From a virus, in the IMG/VR virus record IMGVR_UViG_3300043122_000283, positions 1 to 55,664 of that record: a stretch of 55,664 nucleotides of DNA; one strand, 5' to 3'. The position numbers were made by a program, and so were the translations under genes. The notes beneath the pieces are model-generated. The model was not told the origin of the DNA, searched no databases, and saw only the letters and a list, made by a program, of their open reading frames with translations. Position 1 is the first letter of the stretch. Every line of letters starts with the position of its first letter. This document shows positions 44,370-52,310 of the stretch, in pieces.

Positions 44370-45722
44370 TTAAAGCTGTAGTAAAATGTCTGCGTCTCCA
44401 TATACTCCAGAGAAATCATACTGACTTGGTAGACCTGCAAGCTGCTGTTTAGCAGAGAAGTCAACTGTTACTTCAACAGTTTCTCCAGCTGCTGTAGCGT
44501 TAGCTGCATCAAGTTTAATCATAATTAAACCAGCATCAGCATCAATGTGCTCAACTACATCTGCAGTAACATCTACACCGTCGAATTTAACTACTACTGT
44601 TTCTCTTAAAATAGGAGTTTCAGTAGGTAGCACACGGAAGTTAAAGCTTTCGCCCTCTGCCATGTTTTCAGGGATTGTTCCTAGAGGCTTGTCAGCATAA
44701 GGAACTGTGATGTTATAACCATCTGTTAGACCAGGGATTCCTGTAGGAGCCATAGTCTTGTCGTCGAAACCTTCAAAGTACTGAGGGTCATAAGGATGGC
44801 CGTCAGCAGATAAATCTTCTGGACGATATCCGGAAGCATCTACATATTTACCTTCTGGCATAACCCACTTTAACCAGCCAGCATAGTTAACCATACCGTC
44901 ATTTACATGAGCGTTTAGGTTCTGTACCTGTCCAACAATCTGCTCAGCGTTGGATAATACGGAGCGGTAAGTTACTTCAACTTCAGTATCAGTAGCGTCA
45001 ACAGTAACTTGACCAGCTTTGTGGTCTACTGCTGTAACTGTAACTGCTGTACCGTCAGCTGTTGTAACAACTGCAAAATCTTCTGCAGCTTCTCCAGGGA
45101 AAATTGCAACATCTAAGTCAACAATACCTGAAGCGTCAGAAGTTTTTACTTCAGTTTTTAATTTACCTTCTTTCCATTTAACAAAACGGCCATTCTCATC
45201 AGCCATAACTTTATCTCCTGGCTTCAATGGACCGTAAACACTACCCCACTCTGTCTTTTCAGCATCTGCTTTAAGAGCAAAGTATGGTAAGTTAATATTG
45301 CTTCTTGTGTAGTAAACTGGAACATTACCTCTAAAGCTGTCATCTATATCCTCATATACGTTAACTGTGGATACACCAGCAGGTTTGTTGGCTGCTCTCA
45401 CATAATCTTCTCCATCAGGATTAGCTTCTGTTACTTTTTTACCACCGTTAGCTAATGTAGCTACGTTATAGTACATTTCATCGTCAAATGACTTTCTTTC
45501 AAAGTCAGGGTCAATCGCTACGATACGACCTTTAGGAATAACTACCCATCCGTTCTGTCCACCGAAGTGGAACTTGAATTTCTTTTCTAGTCTTGGGTCA
45601 ACTGCCTTTCTTCCAGAAGGAGCATCCCCCTCATCCTTGATTAAATTAGTCTGAGTTCTGTTATACTCGTCTGCGTTACTTTCAATAATGGAAGGTTCAG
45701 GATTCATGTTATATAATGCCAT
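44370..45722 (-). CDS. Probable head decoration/capsid accessory protein
   Basis: A 450-residue protein between the scaffold and the major capsid gene, a common position for a decoration protein. The N-terminal 120 residues are extended and polar (GGQNGWVVIPKGRIVAID). Residues about 190-260 and 365-435 are similar strand-turn-strand units (TAVTVTAVDHKAGQVTVDAT and KFDGVDVTADVVEHIDAD), the same Ig-like style as the sheath insertions. No enzyme motif is seen. Start ATG 45722 with AAGGAGG. The family is not recognised; the role is inferred from place and composition. Confidence 0.6.
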   Translation of the reverse strand: MALYNMNPEPSIIESNADEYNRTQTNLIKDEGDAPSGRKAVDPRLEKKFKFHFGGQNGWVVIPKGRIVAIDPDFERKSFDDEMYYNVATLANGGKKVTEANPDGEDYVRAANKPAGVSTVNVYEDIDDSFRGNVPVYYTRSNINLPYFALKADAEKTEWGSVYGPLKPGDKVMADENGRFVKWKEGKLKTEVKTSDASGIVDLDVAIFPGEAAEDFAVVTTADGTAVTVTAVDHKAGQVTVDATDTEVEVTYRSVLSNAEQIVGQVQNLNAHVNDGMVNYAGWLKWVMPEGKYVDASGYRPEDLSADGHPYDPQYFEGFDDKTMAPTGIPGLTDGYNITVPYADKPLGTIPENMAEGESFNFRVLPTETPILRETVVVKFDGVDVTADVVEHIDADAGLIMIKLDAANATAAGETVEVTVDFSAKQQLAGLPSQYDFSGVYGDADILLQL

Positions 45723-45766
45723 TATTAAATTTCCTCCTTGCTTTCTTTTAGTATTTTTTTAAATTA

Positions 45767-46324
45767 TTATAAGTTTTTTAGCTCTTCGTTAATGTCGAAC
45801 TTATCGTCTAAATCTTCGTTTTCTTCAACAGTCTCTACGTTCTCTTCACCCTCAGCATTGTGTAGGCCTTCTTTGTCAGTTGGCTCGCCGGGTTCTGTAA
45901 TTTCTGTTTCTCCTTCAGACTCTTCAGCAAGCATTTCAGCTTCTTTTTCCAAATCTTTTAGAGTATCCTTTAAAGACTCTTCTTTTCTACCTACATGCTC
46001 CTCAATAGCATCTTCAAGCTCTTCTTCTTTCAGCTTATTCATCTCGATTTTTTTCTGAACAACTTTCTCAGCTAAAATCTTATGCTGTTTGTCTTTCAAC
46101 TCAGCATTTTCAGCAGTAAGGTCGTCAAGTTCCTTTTCTAAATTTGTAAGCTTAATCTCAAGATTACTATTTTTCTCCGATAAAGTTTTGCTTTCTTCTA
46201 AGGCTGCATCTCTTTCATTTTCGATGTTTTCAACTTGTTTTTCTAAAAGAGTTACTCTTTCTTCTTTAGTTTTATATGACTCATTTAGTTTGTCATATTT
46301 AGACTGTAATTCTTTTAAATCCAT
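45767..46324 (-). CDS. Nested scaffold protein from an internal start
   Basis: Inside the protease-scaffold gene, AAGGAGGT lies 6-7 bases before the in-frame ATG at 46324 (residue 229 of the long form, MDLKELQSKYDKLNES). This would give a free 185-residue scaffold: a long coiled coil (residues about 5-130, LLEKQVENIENERDAAL and similar heptads) and a very acidic C-terminus ending in DINEELKNL. The layout copies the nested protease/scaffold genes of lambda (C/Nu3) and related phages. The protein would assemble inside the prohead and then be removed by the protease. Confidence 0.7.
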   Translation of the reverse strand: MDLKELQSKYDKLNESYKTKEERVTLLEKQVENIENERDAALEESKTLSEKNSNLEIKLTNLEKELDDLTAENAELKDKQHKILAEKVVQKKIEMNKLKEEELEDAIEEHVGRKEESLKDTLKDLEKEAEMLAEESEGETEITEPGEPTDKEGLHNAEGEENVETVEENEDLDDKFDINEELKNL

Positions 46325-47008
46325 TTCTTTACCTCCTTGCATATTTTCTTCAACAGCTTTCCCATTTGTTGTTATATAAAATTCTTCTGTTGTTTTTGCA
46401 CCCTGTGATTCTTCGACATCTATTATCTTTGCATAGCTGTCTGCCGGCACGTTAACAAATGAAACTTCAACAAAAGTTAAATCAGCCATCTCAAGTGTTG
46501 CTGTCTTCCCATCATATTCATAGCCTGGCCAGTGCTCACATCTTCCTTCTTCCAACCAGTCATTACCACATATACTGCAGTATGCATGTTCTGCACTACC
46601 ACCAATGGATACAGTAACATATCTTCCATCTTTGACCTTTTCTATAGCGTCTTTATCTGTTATCTCAACAGTTAAGACTATAACAGGTGGTCCAGCCTGT
46701 GAACTTTCTTGATATTTAGCTTCTATTACTCTACCAATTGGCTCTCCATTGTATGAGTTGTGATGTGTTAATACTGGCTTATTGTAAGGGTGTGTCCAGG
46801 AAAATGCACCAGTTCTCTTGGTTACATCTCCTCTAAGCTCCTTTGCAGGATAAGTATTGTAATTTCCTGTAGTTATTGCATGTATTGCTTCGATTTTTAC
46901 TGTAAGCTTATCCTCTTTGTCGTTTAAAAAAGACTCTTTGACTTTTGGATTTTTTAAATCTTTTGACTCGTTTATCTTGAAGTTTTCCTTAAATTCAAGC
47001 CTCTTCAC
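45767..47008 (-). CDS. Prohead protease-scaffold fusion (XkdF/U35-like N-terminus)
   Basis: A 413-residue protein. Residues about 35-200 form a protease-like domain: VKIEAIHAITTGNYNTYPAKEL, PVLTHHNSYNGEPIGRVI with H81/H82, GRYVTVSIGGSAEH with candidate nucleophile S134, and FVEVSFVNVPAD. The style matches XkdF/U35-type prohead proteases. A possible zinc site, CSICGNDWLEEGRCEHW (144-160), is inserted after the serine. Residues 229-413 are the coiled-coil scaffold, also made alone from an internal start. Start GTG 47008 with GGGGGGAAG; the gene overlaps the portal gene by 14 bases, so translation is coupled. The exact catalytic residues are inferred from pattern. Confidence 0.82.
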   Translation of the reverse strand: MKRLEFKENFKINESKDLKNPKVKESFLNDKEDKLTVKIEAIHAITTGNYNTYPAKELRGDVTKRTGAFSWTHPYNKPVLTHHNSYNGEPIGRVIEAKYQESSQAGPPVIVLTVEITDKDAIEKVKDGRYVTVSIGGSAEHAYCSICGNDWLEEGRCEHWPGYEYDGKTATLEMADLTFVEVSFVNVPADSYAKIIDVEESQGAKTTEEFYITTNGKAVEENMQGGKEMDLKELQSKYDKLNESYKTKEERVTLLEKQVENIENERDAALEESKTLSEKNSNLEIKLTNLEKELDDLTAENAELKDKQHKILAEKVVQKKIEMNKLKEEELEDAIEEHVGRKEESLKDTLKDLEKEAEMLAEESEGETEITEPGEPTDKEGLHNAEGEENVETVEENEDLDDKFDINEELKNL

Positions 47009-48941
47009 TAGCTTCCCCCCTTTCTTTGAGGGGTTTTATATTTTCAATTCTATATTGTGGTACCGTATTTGGCATATTTTCATCTACATCTAATTCTATG
47101 TTTTCGCCTTTTTTGAAGCTTATATCTAATTTTTCATTACTTCCTTTAAAGGCTTCTATAGCTCCTGTGTTGTAGGCTTCATTGTTTTGGATATTAAAGC
47201 CTTTGCTGAATTCACTTTCGAAAGATTTAAGGAATATTTTCTTATCTCCCTCATCTAAATTTCTTAGCTTCTCTATGAACTCATTCTTTAAGGAGTTTAG
47301 TTTAACTTCGACAGCTTCTACAAGTTCTTGCAGGTTTTTACTTTCTTCAAAGTCAAAGTCTGAATACTCTTCAAAACCAGAGCTGAAAGATTTTCTGACA
47401 CTGTTTCTTACATAAAATAGCGACTTCTGGAAAAACTGTTCTGTTATTGATTTAAGGGCCTCAAGCTCCTCGGCTTCAATAAACTTTTCTTTAAAGTCGA
47501 TATATAATCTCTTTATTCTGCTCTCGTATGGATAATAAATGTCCACCTTATTTTCAGACTCAGCATTTGAGTGCTGATTTTGTGGTTGATTTTTATTATC
47601 TGTATCTGCCTGATTTTCTAAGTTATTAAACATATTAGACTGCAGTCTTGATTCATCAGCAACAGGTTCTTTGCCAAGTGCTTTTCTCATTTCTTCATGA
47701 GTCCAGGCGTTGTGTTCAAACATGTATACTGCATGGTTTTGAGTTTTGATTTTTAAGTCTGCATCTATTTCTTCAAATTCAAAATCTACATCATGGTCAG
47801 GATTTAAAAGGGGGTCATATCCACCCTCTAAAAGAAGCTCCCTGATAATAAAGTGATTTACATAATCTTCTATTACTGTCTGGAAAGCACGAACTCTATC
47901 TCTCATCTCTGAAGACTGATTTTCGGCTGTTGAGCGATTTGAAGTGTCTGCCCTTCCCATTAGGGTCTGGCTTACTCCAAGCCCTGTAAATACCCGTTTC
48001 TCGTAGTATTCAAGGTACTTTTCTGCCGGAATGCTTCCGTTTGTGTTTAGAAGTTCAACATTATGCCTTTCTGGTAGAACAAGCCCACCATCAATCGGCA
48101 TATTTCGTATTTCCTGCTGCATCTTTTGTATCTCTTCATCTGTTGATTCATAGCCTGCCTTATCAAGACCTACTTTGTAAATAAATAAAGGATACAAAAA
48201 TCGGTATAAAAGTCGAGCAACATTATCCTCTACCTGCCTTAAAAGTTTTACATCATCTATAACGGGTACTAAAAACGGTACCCCGAAAAATTTTCCGGCC
48301 GGCTTCTTATAAGGAATGTGAATTACATCCATAGGATTAAACTCAACCTGCTCTTCTCCATTATCCTGCTGGTATTTTTTTATTGTTCCATTTATATCTA
48401 CTTTTATCTTCATTGTTTCTGCAGGAAGTATAAAGTATGCTCCTACAGGTTTTTTCTTGCCGAGCCCTTTGTATGTTAACCCATTAACCTTCGGCATTTT
48501 CGAAGGGTCCATCCTCTTTTTAACAATAAAAACATTGTGATGTTTTACTAATGAATCAGCTATATCCTTCCAGAACTGGTTCATAGGAAGTCCCATCATG
48601 TCAGATAAAATTGAAAATCTTTTATTGATATAATCTTTAACATTTTCATCCTTACCGACAAAGTGAAAACCTGCTTTAAACATCAATTCTATGTGCTTAT
48701 CAATAGCCTGTCTTACATAAGAATCTGTGTTGTAAGCCCTGTTTATTTCTTCTAAGTCAAAGTCAGGGCCACTAAACTCATCAGCTCTTGCATCTCCGTC
48801 AAACATCGCATAGCCTATCTTTTTTATAGCTCGGGCAAATGGGTTTTCATCATCAGCTGCTTGATTGAAATATTTTATTGGATGCCTGACAAATTCTTTA
48901 ACTTTATCAAAAAATGATTTTTTTATTTTTTTTCTTCTCAC
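46995..48941 (-). CDS. Portal protein
   Basis: A 648-residue protein in the standard place between terminase and prohead protease. It has portal features: NTDSYVRQAIDKHIELMFKAGF near residue 75, FWKDIADSLVKHHNVFIVKKR, AYFILPAETMKIKVDING, VEFNPMDVIHIPYKKPAGKFFGVPFLVPVIDDV, and the stem/clip segments EYYEKRVFTGLGVSQTLMGRAD and ENQSSEMRDRVRAFQTVIEDYVNHFI. The C-terminal 200 residues are helical and probably face the capsid interior. Twelve copies would form the DNA channel bound by the terminase. Start GTG 48941 with GGTGGTGA; 14 bases overlap the protease gene. Confidence 0.93.
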   Translation of the reverse strand: MRRKKIKKSFFDKVKEFVRHPIKYFNQAADDENPFARAIKKIGYAMFDGDARADEFSGPDFDLEEINRAYNTDSYVRQAIDKHIELMFKAGFHFVGKDENVKDYINKRFSILSDMMGLPMNQFWKDIADSLVKHHNVFIVKKRMDPSKMPKVNGLTYKGLGKKKPVGAYFILPAETMKIKVDINGTIKKYQQDNGEEQVEFNPMDVIHIPYKKPAGKFFGVPFLVPVIDDVKLLRQVEDNVARLLYRFLYPLFIYKVGLDKAGYESTDEEIQKMQQEIRNMPIDGGLVLPERHNVELLNTNGSIPAEKYLEYYEKRVFTGLGVSQTLMGRADTSNRSTAENQSSEMRDRVRAFQTVIEDYVNHFIIRELLLEGGYDPLLNPDHDVDFEFEEIDADLKIKTQNHAVYMFEHNAWTHEEMRKALGKEPVADESRLQSNMFNNLENQADTDNKNQPQNQHSNAESENKVDIYYPYESRIKRLYIDFKEKFIEAEELEALKSITEQFFQKSLFYVRNSVRKSFSSGFEEYSDFDFEESKNLQELVEAVEVKLNSLKNEFIEKLRNLDEGDKKIFLKSFESEFSKGFNIQNNEAYNTGAIEAFKGSNEKLDISFKKGENIELDVDENMPNTVPQYRIENIKPLKERGEASEEA

Positions 48942-48973
48942 ATTTATTTCACCACCTGCCTCGTAAAAGATAT

Positions 48974-50479
48974 TTATTGTATGTTGTCAAAAAATACATT
49001 ATGTTCATCTGTCAGCCCTTCTCCGTCTTCTACCACGAAAATCTGCTGGCCCGGTCTTGCTCCAGTCTGCATCATGTTAGCAGAAAGCCTATCTCCTCCA
49101 ACGAGGCTTGGTAAAAGAATTCTTCTGTAAGAAGGCCCTTCAGCTGCTCTGTGATGTAAGTGTCCCTGGCATAAGTAACTTCTCTTTTTAGGAAGCCCTT
49201 CAAGCTCTAATATGCTTAAGGCTTGTTTTTGTGCTGTAGGACTGTCCACTTTTGTTGTCAGGAAGTTGCCGTGGAACTGTACAAGATAATAGTCGTAAAT
49301 CTCATGTACTTTGTATTCTATGTTTTCAGAATCTACTTTGATATCTTCATAATCTTTAAGTAATTCCTTAATGAACATATTAGCTAAAACATCCCAGTTG
49401 ATATTGCCTTTTGAGTGGTTTCCTGGCACTCCAGCATACTCTACATGCTGATGGTGCTGGTGGATTGTTAGGATAAAATCAACAACATCCTGAACATAAC
49501 CCATTACCTGCTCTTCGTACAATACGTCCTGATGTTCTCTCTGGCCCGGGTAAACATCTGCATTAGGAGAGTCTGGGCCATCACCGTAGTTTAAAATTAA
49601 TACCTTTTCCGGTTTATGTCTCTCTAGCATCATTAAAACTTTTTCTATGAATTTATCTATTCTCTGCTGGTATATAACTTTGTTTAACTCATTGTTTCCT
49701 AAAATCTTGGCACTTAAAACAGTTTTACCTTTGTGCCAGTCAGAGATATTAACTACTAAAGTGTTTTTGTTCAGCTTCTTTTCTTCATTTAAGTGAACAA
49801 TTTCTGGAGGCCTGTACTCTACTTGTTCTAAGTTTTCTAAAATTCTATCGGCCTGTTTTTTTAGAAGATAATCTTTTTCTTTGTATTTCTTGTTTTCTCT
49901 GATAGCTTTTTTGTACTGTTTTTGCTCTATCTCTCTGTAGTATAACGCTTCCTTTTGCTCAAGACTTAAGTCTGCCATCTCCTGTGGAGTTAGCTCTCTT
50001 TGAACTTCTTTTCTAAAAGGAATGCTGTCGTGGATTACTCCGTAGCCTTTTAAGATTACGTGAACTTCTTTAATTGAAAGCCCGACATCTCTTGCAGTCT
50101 CTTTTTTAGTAAGTCCTATATTACAGTAGTCTTCCAAGACTCTATCCAAAATGTCCTTGCTTACATCAAACTCTCCGAAAGGAGCTCTAAAAATGTAAAT
50201 GTCATCTATCTTCTCATAAGGATATTTGTTTTCATCATTTAGGTAGTAGTCGCCATCTAGTTCTTCTTCAGTAAAATCTACATATTTCTCTTTACCAGAA
50301 AACTCCAACTCATCTTCATATTGTTCATAATCCTCAACTGTAATACCATACTTATCCATCCAGTACTTAATTGCTTTATGGTCGCAGTCAAGCTCTCTTG
50401 CGAGAGGTCTCTGGCCACCATACTCTCTAAGTAAGGACAGTAAAGTTTCCCTGTCTTTTTTAGCCTCGTTATAATCCAA
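48974..50479 (-). CDS. HTH-metallophosphoesterase fusion protein
   Basis: A 501-residue protein between terminase and portal. Two HTH-like regions come first: residues 21-47 (GGQRPLARELDCDHKAIKYW) and 121-148 (IGLTKKETARDVGLSIKEVH). A basic helical linker follows. Residues about 238-445 have a complete calcineurin-like phosphoesterase motif set: ISDWHKG (D247, H249), NYGDGPDS (D300), PGNHS (N354, H355), QFHGN (H403) and QGHLHH (H440, H442). Such domains are dimetal phosphodiesterases or nucleases. Start TTG 50479 with GGGGGAATAGG. It may process DNA during packaging or replace the small terminase; both are inferences. Confidence 0.82.
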   Translation of the reverse strand: MDYNEAKKDRETLLSLLREYGGQRPLARELDCDHKAIKYWMDKYGITVEDYEQYEDELEFSGKEKYVDFTEEELDGDYYLNDENKYPYEKIDDIYIFRAPFGEFDVSKDILDRVLEDYCNIGLTKKETARDVGLSIKEVHVILKGYGVIHDSIPFRKEVQRELTPQEMADLSLEQKEALYYREIEQKQYKKAIRENKKYKEKDYLLKKQADRILENLEQVEYRPPEIVHLNEEKKLNKNTLVVNISDWHKGKTVLSAKILGNNELNKVIYQQRIDKFIEKVLMMLERHKPEKVLILNYGDGPDSPNADVYPGQREHQDVLYEEQVMGYVQDVVDFILTIHQHHQHVEYAGVPGNHSKGNINWDVLANMFIKELLKDYEDIKVDSENIEYKVHEIYDYYLVQFHGNFLTTKVDSPTAQKQALSILELEGLPKKRSYLCQGHLHHRAAEGPSYRRILLPSLVGGDRLSANMMQTGARPGQQIFVVEDGEGLTDEHNVFFDNIQ

Positions 50480-50491
50480 ACCTATTCCCCC

Positions 50492-52234
50492 TTAATAGTT
50501 TAGGTCCTTATTTTCTATATAATTTGCTGCCAATATCGGTACATCTTTATCGGCAATATCTATATCTTTTTTGAGTTTCTCTAATAGATTTTTGTTCTCT
50601 TCATTTTTTGCATCTGTATTCAACTCACATGAGAAGCTAAGAGCTTTACCTTCTTTAATCCATTTTTTATACTCTTGGTTGTTCGCAAATTCTATTCTTG
50701 GTATATCTGAAGGGTACTCTGGTATAAAATTGTTGTAAGAGCCATCATAATCAAAAGGACTTATACAACCTCCAACATTTACATTTTTATAAGTACCTGA
50801 TTCATTGTCGTAGTAGGTTCCAAAACCACTATCAACCAGGAATCCTTCTATCCACTGTTCTATCCCCTGGCTTAGCGAGAATTTATCTAATGTATTCAAT
50901 ACCTTAGAGAACTTGGTTAAAAGGTCGTAAACAGCCTGTGTTTTTGCCTTCTCAAAAAGCTTTACAGAATCCTCATCGTAAATATCTATCTGTTGATGGA
51001 TGGCTCTGTAGATATCTAAAAGGCATTCTTCTATTTCCTCAAATACCTCATCCATTTTGTCAAAAGTAAAATCCATCAGCTCTTCTAAATATATACAGTC
51101 TAATATATTATCTGGATTATCAAAATCACCGCTTACACTGTCGAAAAGTTTATATACATTTCTAAATGCTGATATTTCTAAATCCCTCAGCATACTTATT
51201 GACTTTCCAAGCAGAGCTTTTAGCGGAGCTGTGAGTATGTCTATCAGCTCATTTTCTATTTGTGCCAGAATTTTAGACGCATCATTATAAGATAGGGCAA
51301 GAAGCGCCCTTATCGTATCAACCGCATCCTTTAACTCTTTGATGTTTAATCTCTCCAGCCTATCATCGATATCCTCTATATCGTCATCTAAGCCTGCCTG
51401 CTTTAAAAGTGCCTTTAACATACAGCAGACAGTACCATCAAAGTTGTCATAAGGTGAAGCTACAACCATATATCCTATTTTTTGAACAAAACTATCTGTT
51501 TTTTCTAATTTTTTGTAGATGCTGTAAGAATGGCTTGCTGTATAACCTAAGCTGTTTTTAGTTCTTGAAATTTCTTTTCTAACTCTATCCATTTCAAACT
51601 GAATTGAGCGGGCTTTATCAGCATTACCTCTTCTACTTTCTTTTTTAAATTCTTCTTTCAAATTCTCTCTTTTTCTTTCCAACTCTAAAAATATATCATT
51701 TAAAATCTCAATCTTTTTCTTTGAGTCATCTATTACATCCTGTCTGTAGATTATGTCTAAATAATCTTCCTCTAGGTCAAACTCATAAGCTAAATCTTTT
51801 ATATAATTTTTAAGACCCTTAGCCTCAAATTTCATCAAGTCTAAAATAGCATCAAGGTCATTTTCGTTCTCTCTTTTTAAGCTTAAGAGTCTTTTGTAAT
51901 AATCAATAGCCATATTGCCAGTTATGTCAGACTGTCTTCCTTCAAACTCTGTGACATAGCTATTGTCCTCATCGCTTAAGATTTGCTGGCAATAATATTT
52001 TTTTACAGCTTTTGGCTTGTAATCTTCAAAACCATCTTCTTTTGCAAGTTCTTTTTCTGTTTTGTCAATTAGAAAGTCGATTTTTACATTAAGCTCTTCA
52101 ACTTTTTCTTCATTATCTTTTGAGCTTACATAATTTTCGGATTTGATTATCCTTTTTTTATACTGGTTTGGCGGAGCCTCATCCAGCTTGTAAAAAATAT
52201 TCGGACTGTATTCAATTCCGTAGTTTTTAGCCAA
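50492..52234 (-). CDS. Large helical virion/packaging protein of unknown function
   Basis: A 580-residue, almost entirely helical protein between terminase and the phosphoesterase. Residues 170-235 form a clear coiled coil (KKKIEILNDIFLELERKREN, FEMDRVRKEISRTKNSL). Residues 285-450 are a helical bundle rich in Leu, Ile and Asp (DDIEDIDDRLERLNIKELKD). No membrane segment, zinc motif or nucleotide-binding motif is seen. Near residues 475-515 there is a GTYYDNESGTYKNVNVGGC turn-rich segment. Start TTG 52234 with AAAAGGGTGAT. I do not recognise it. It might be an internal head protein or a packaging factor. Confidence 0.55.
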   Translation of the reverse strand: MAKNYGIEYSPNIFYKLDEAPPNQYKKRIIKSENYVSSKDNEEKVEELNVKIDFLIDKTEKELAKEDGFEDYKPKAVKKYYCQQILSDEDNSYVTEFEGRQSDITGNMAIDYYKRLLSLKRENENDLDAILDLMKFEAKGLKNYIKDLAYEFDLEEDYLDIIYRQDVIDDSKKKIEILNDIFLELERKRENLKEEFKKESRRGNADKARSIQFEMDRVRKEISRTKNSLGYTASHSYSIYKKLEKTDSFVQKIGYMVVASPYDNFDGTVCCMLKALLKQAGLDDDIEDIDDRLERLNIKELKDAVDTIRALLALSYNDASKILAQIENELIDILTAPLKALLGKSISMLRDLEISAFRNVYKLFDSVSGDFDNPDNILDCIYLEELMDFTFDKMDEVFEEIEECLLDIYRAIHQQIDIYDEDSVKLFEKAKTQAVYDLLTKFSKVLNTLDKFSLSQGIEQWIEGFLVDSGFGTYYDNESGTYKNVNVGGCISPFDYDGSYNNFIPEYPSDIPRIEFANNQEYKKWIKEGKALSFSCELNTDAKNEENKNLLEKLKKDIDIADKDVPILAANYIENKDLNY

Positions 52235-52269
52235 AATAAATCACCCTTTTCATTTTTAAATCTATATAA

Positions 52270-52302
52270 ACACGGGAGGAAGGGGGAGGAAACCTCCCAT
52301 GT
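52270..52302 (-). terminator. Hairpin after the terminase gene
   Basis: ACATGGGAGG and CCTCCCGTGT pair (10 pairs, one T-G), starting 8 bases after the terL stop on the minus strand. An alternative inner hairpin is GGGAGG-TTT-CCTCCC. The following TTTATATAG is only partly T-rich, so this may be a weak terminator or an mRNA 3' stabiliser rather than a full stop. Confidence 0.5.
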
Positions 52303-52310
52303 CTATAACA

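Noticed and set aside
45766-45771. TATAAT after the scaffold coding end as a promoter for the decoration and capsid genes
   Set aside because: No acceptable -35 at 16-18 bases; in this AT-rich DNA a lone TATAAT is expected often.
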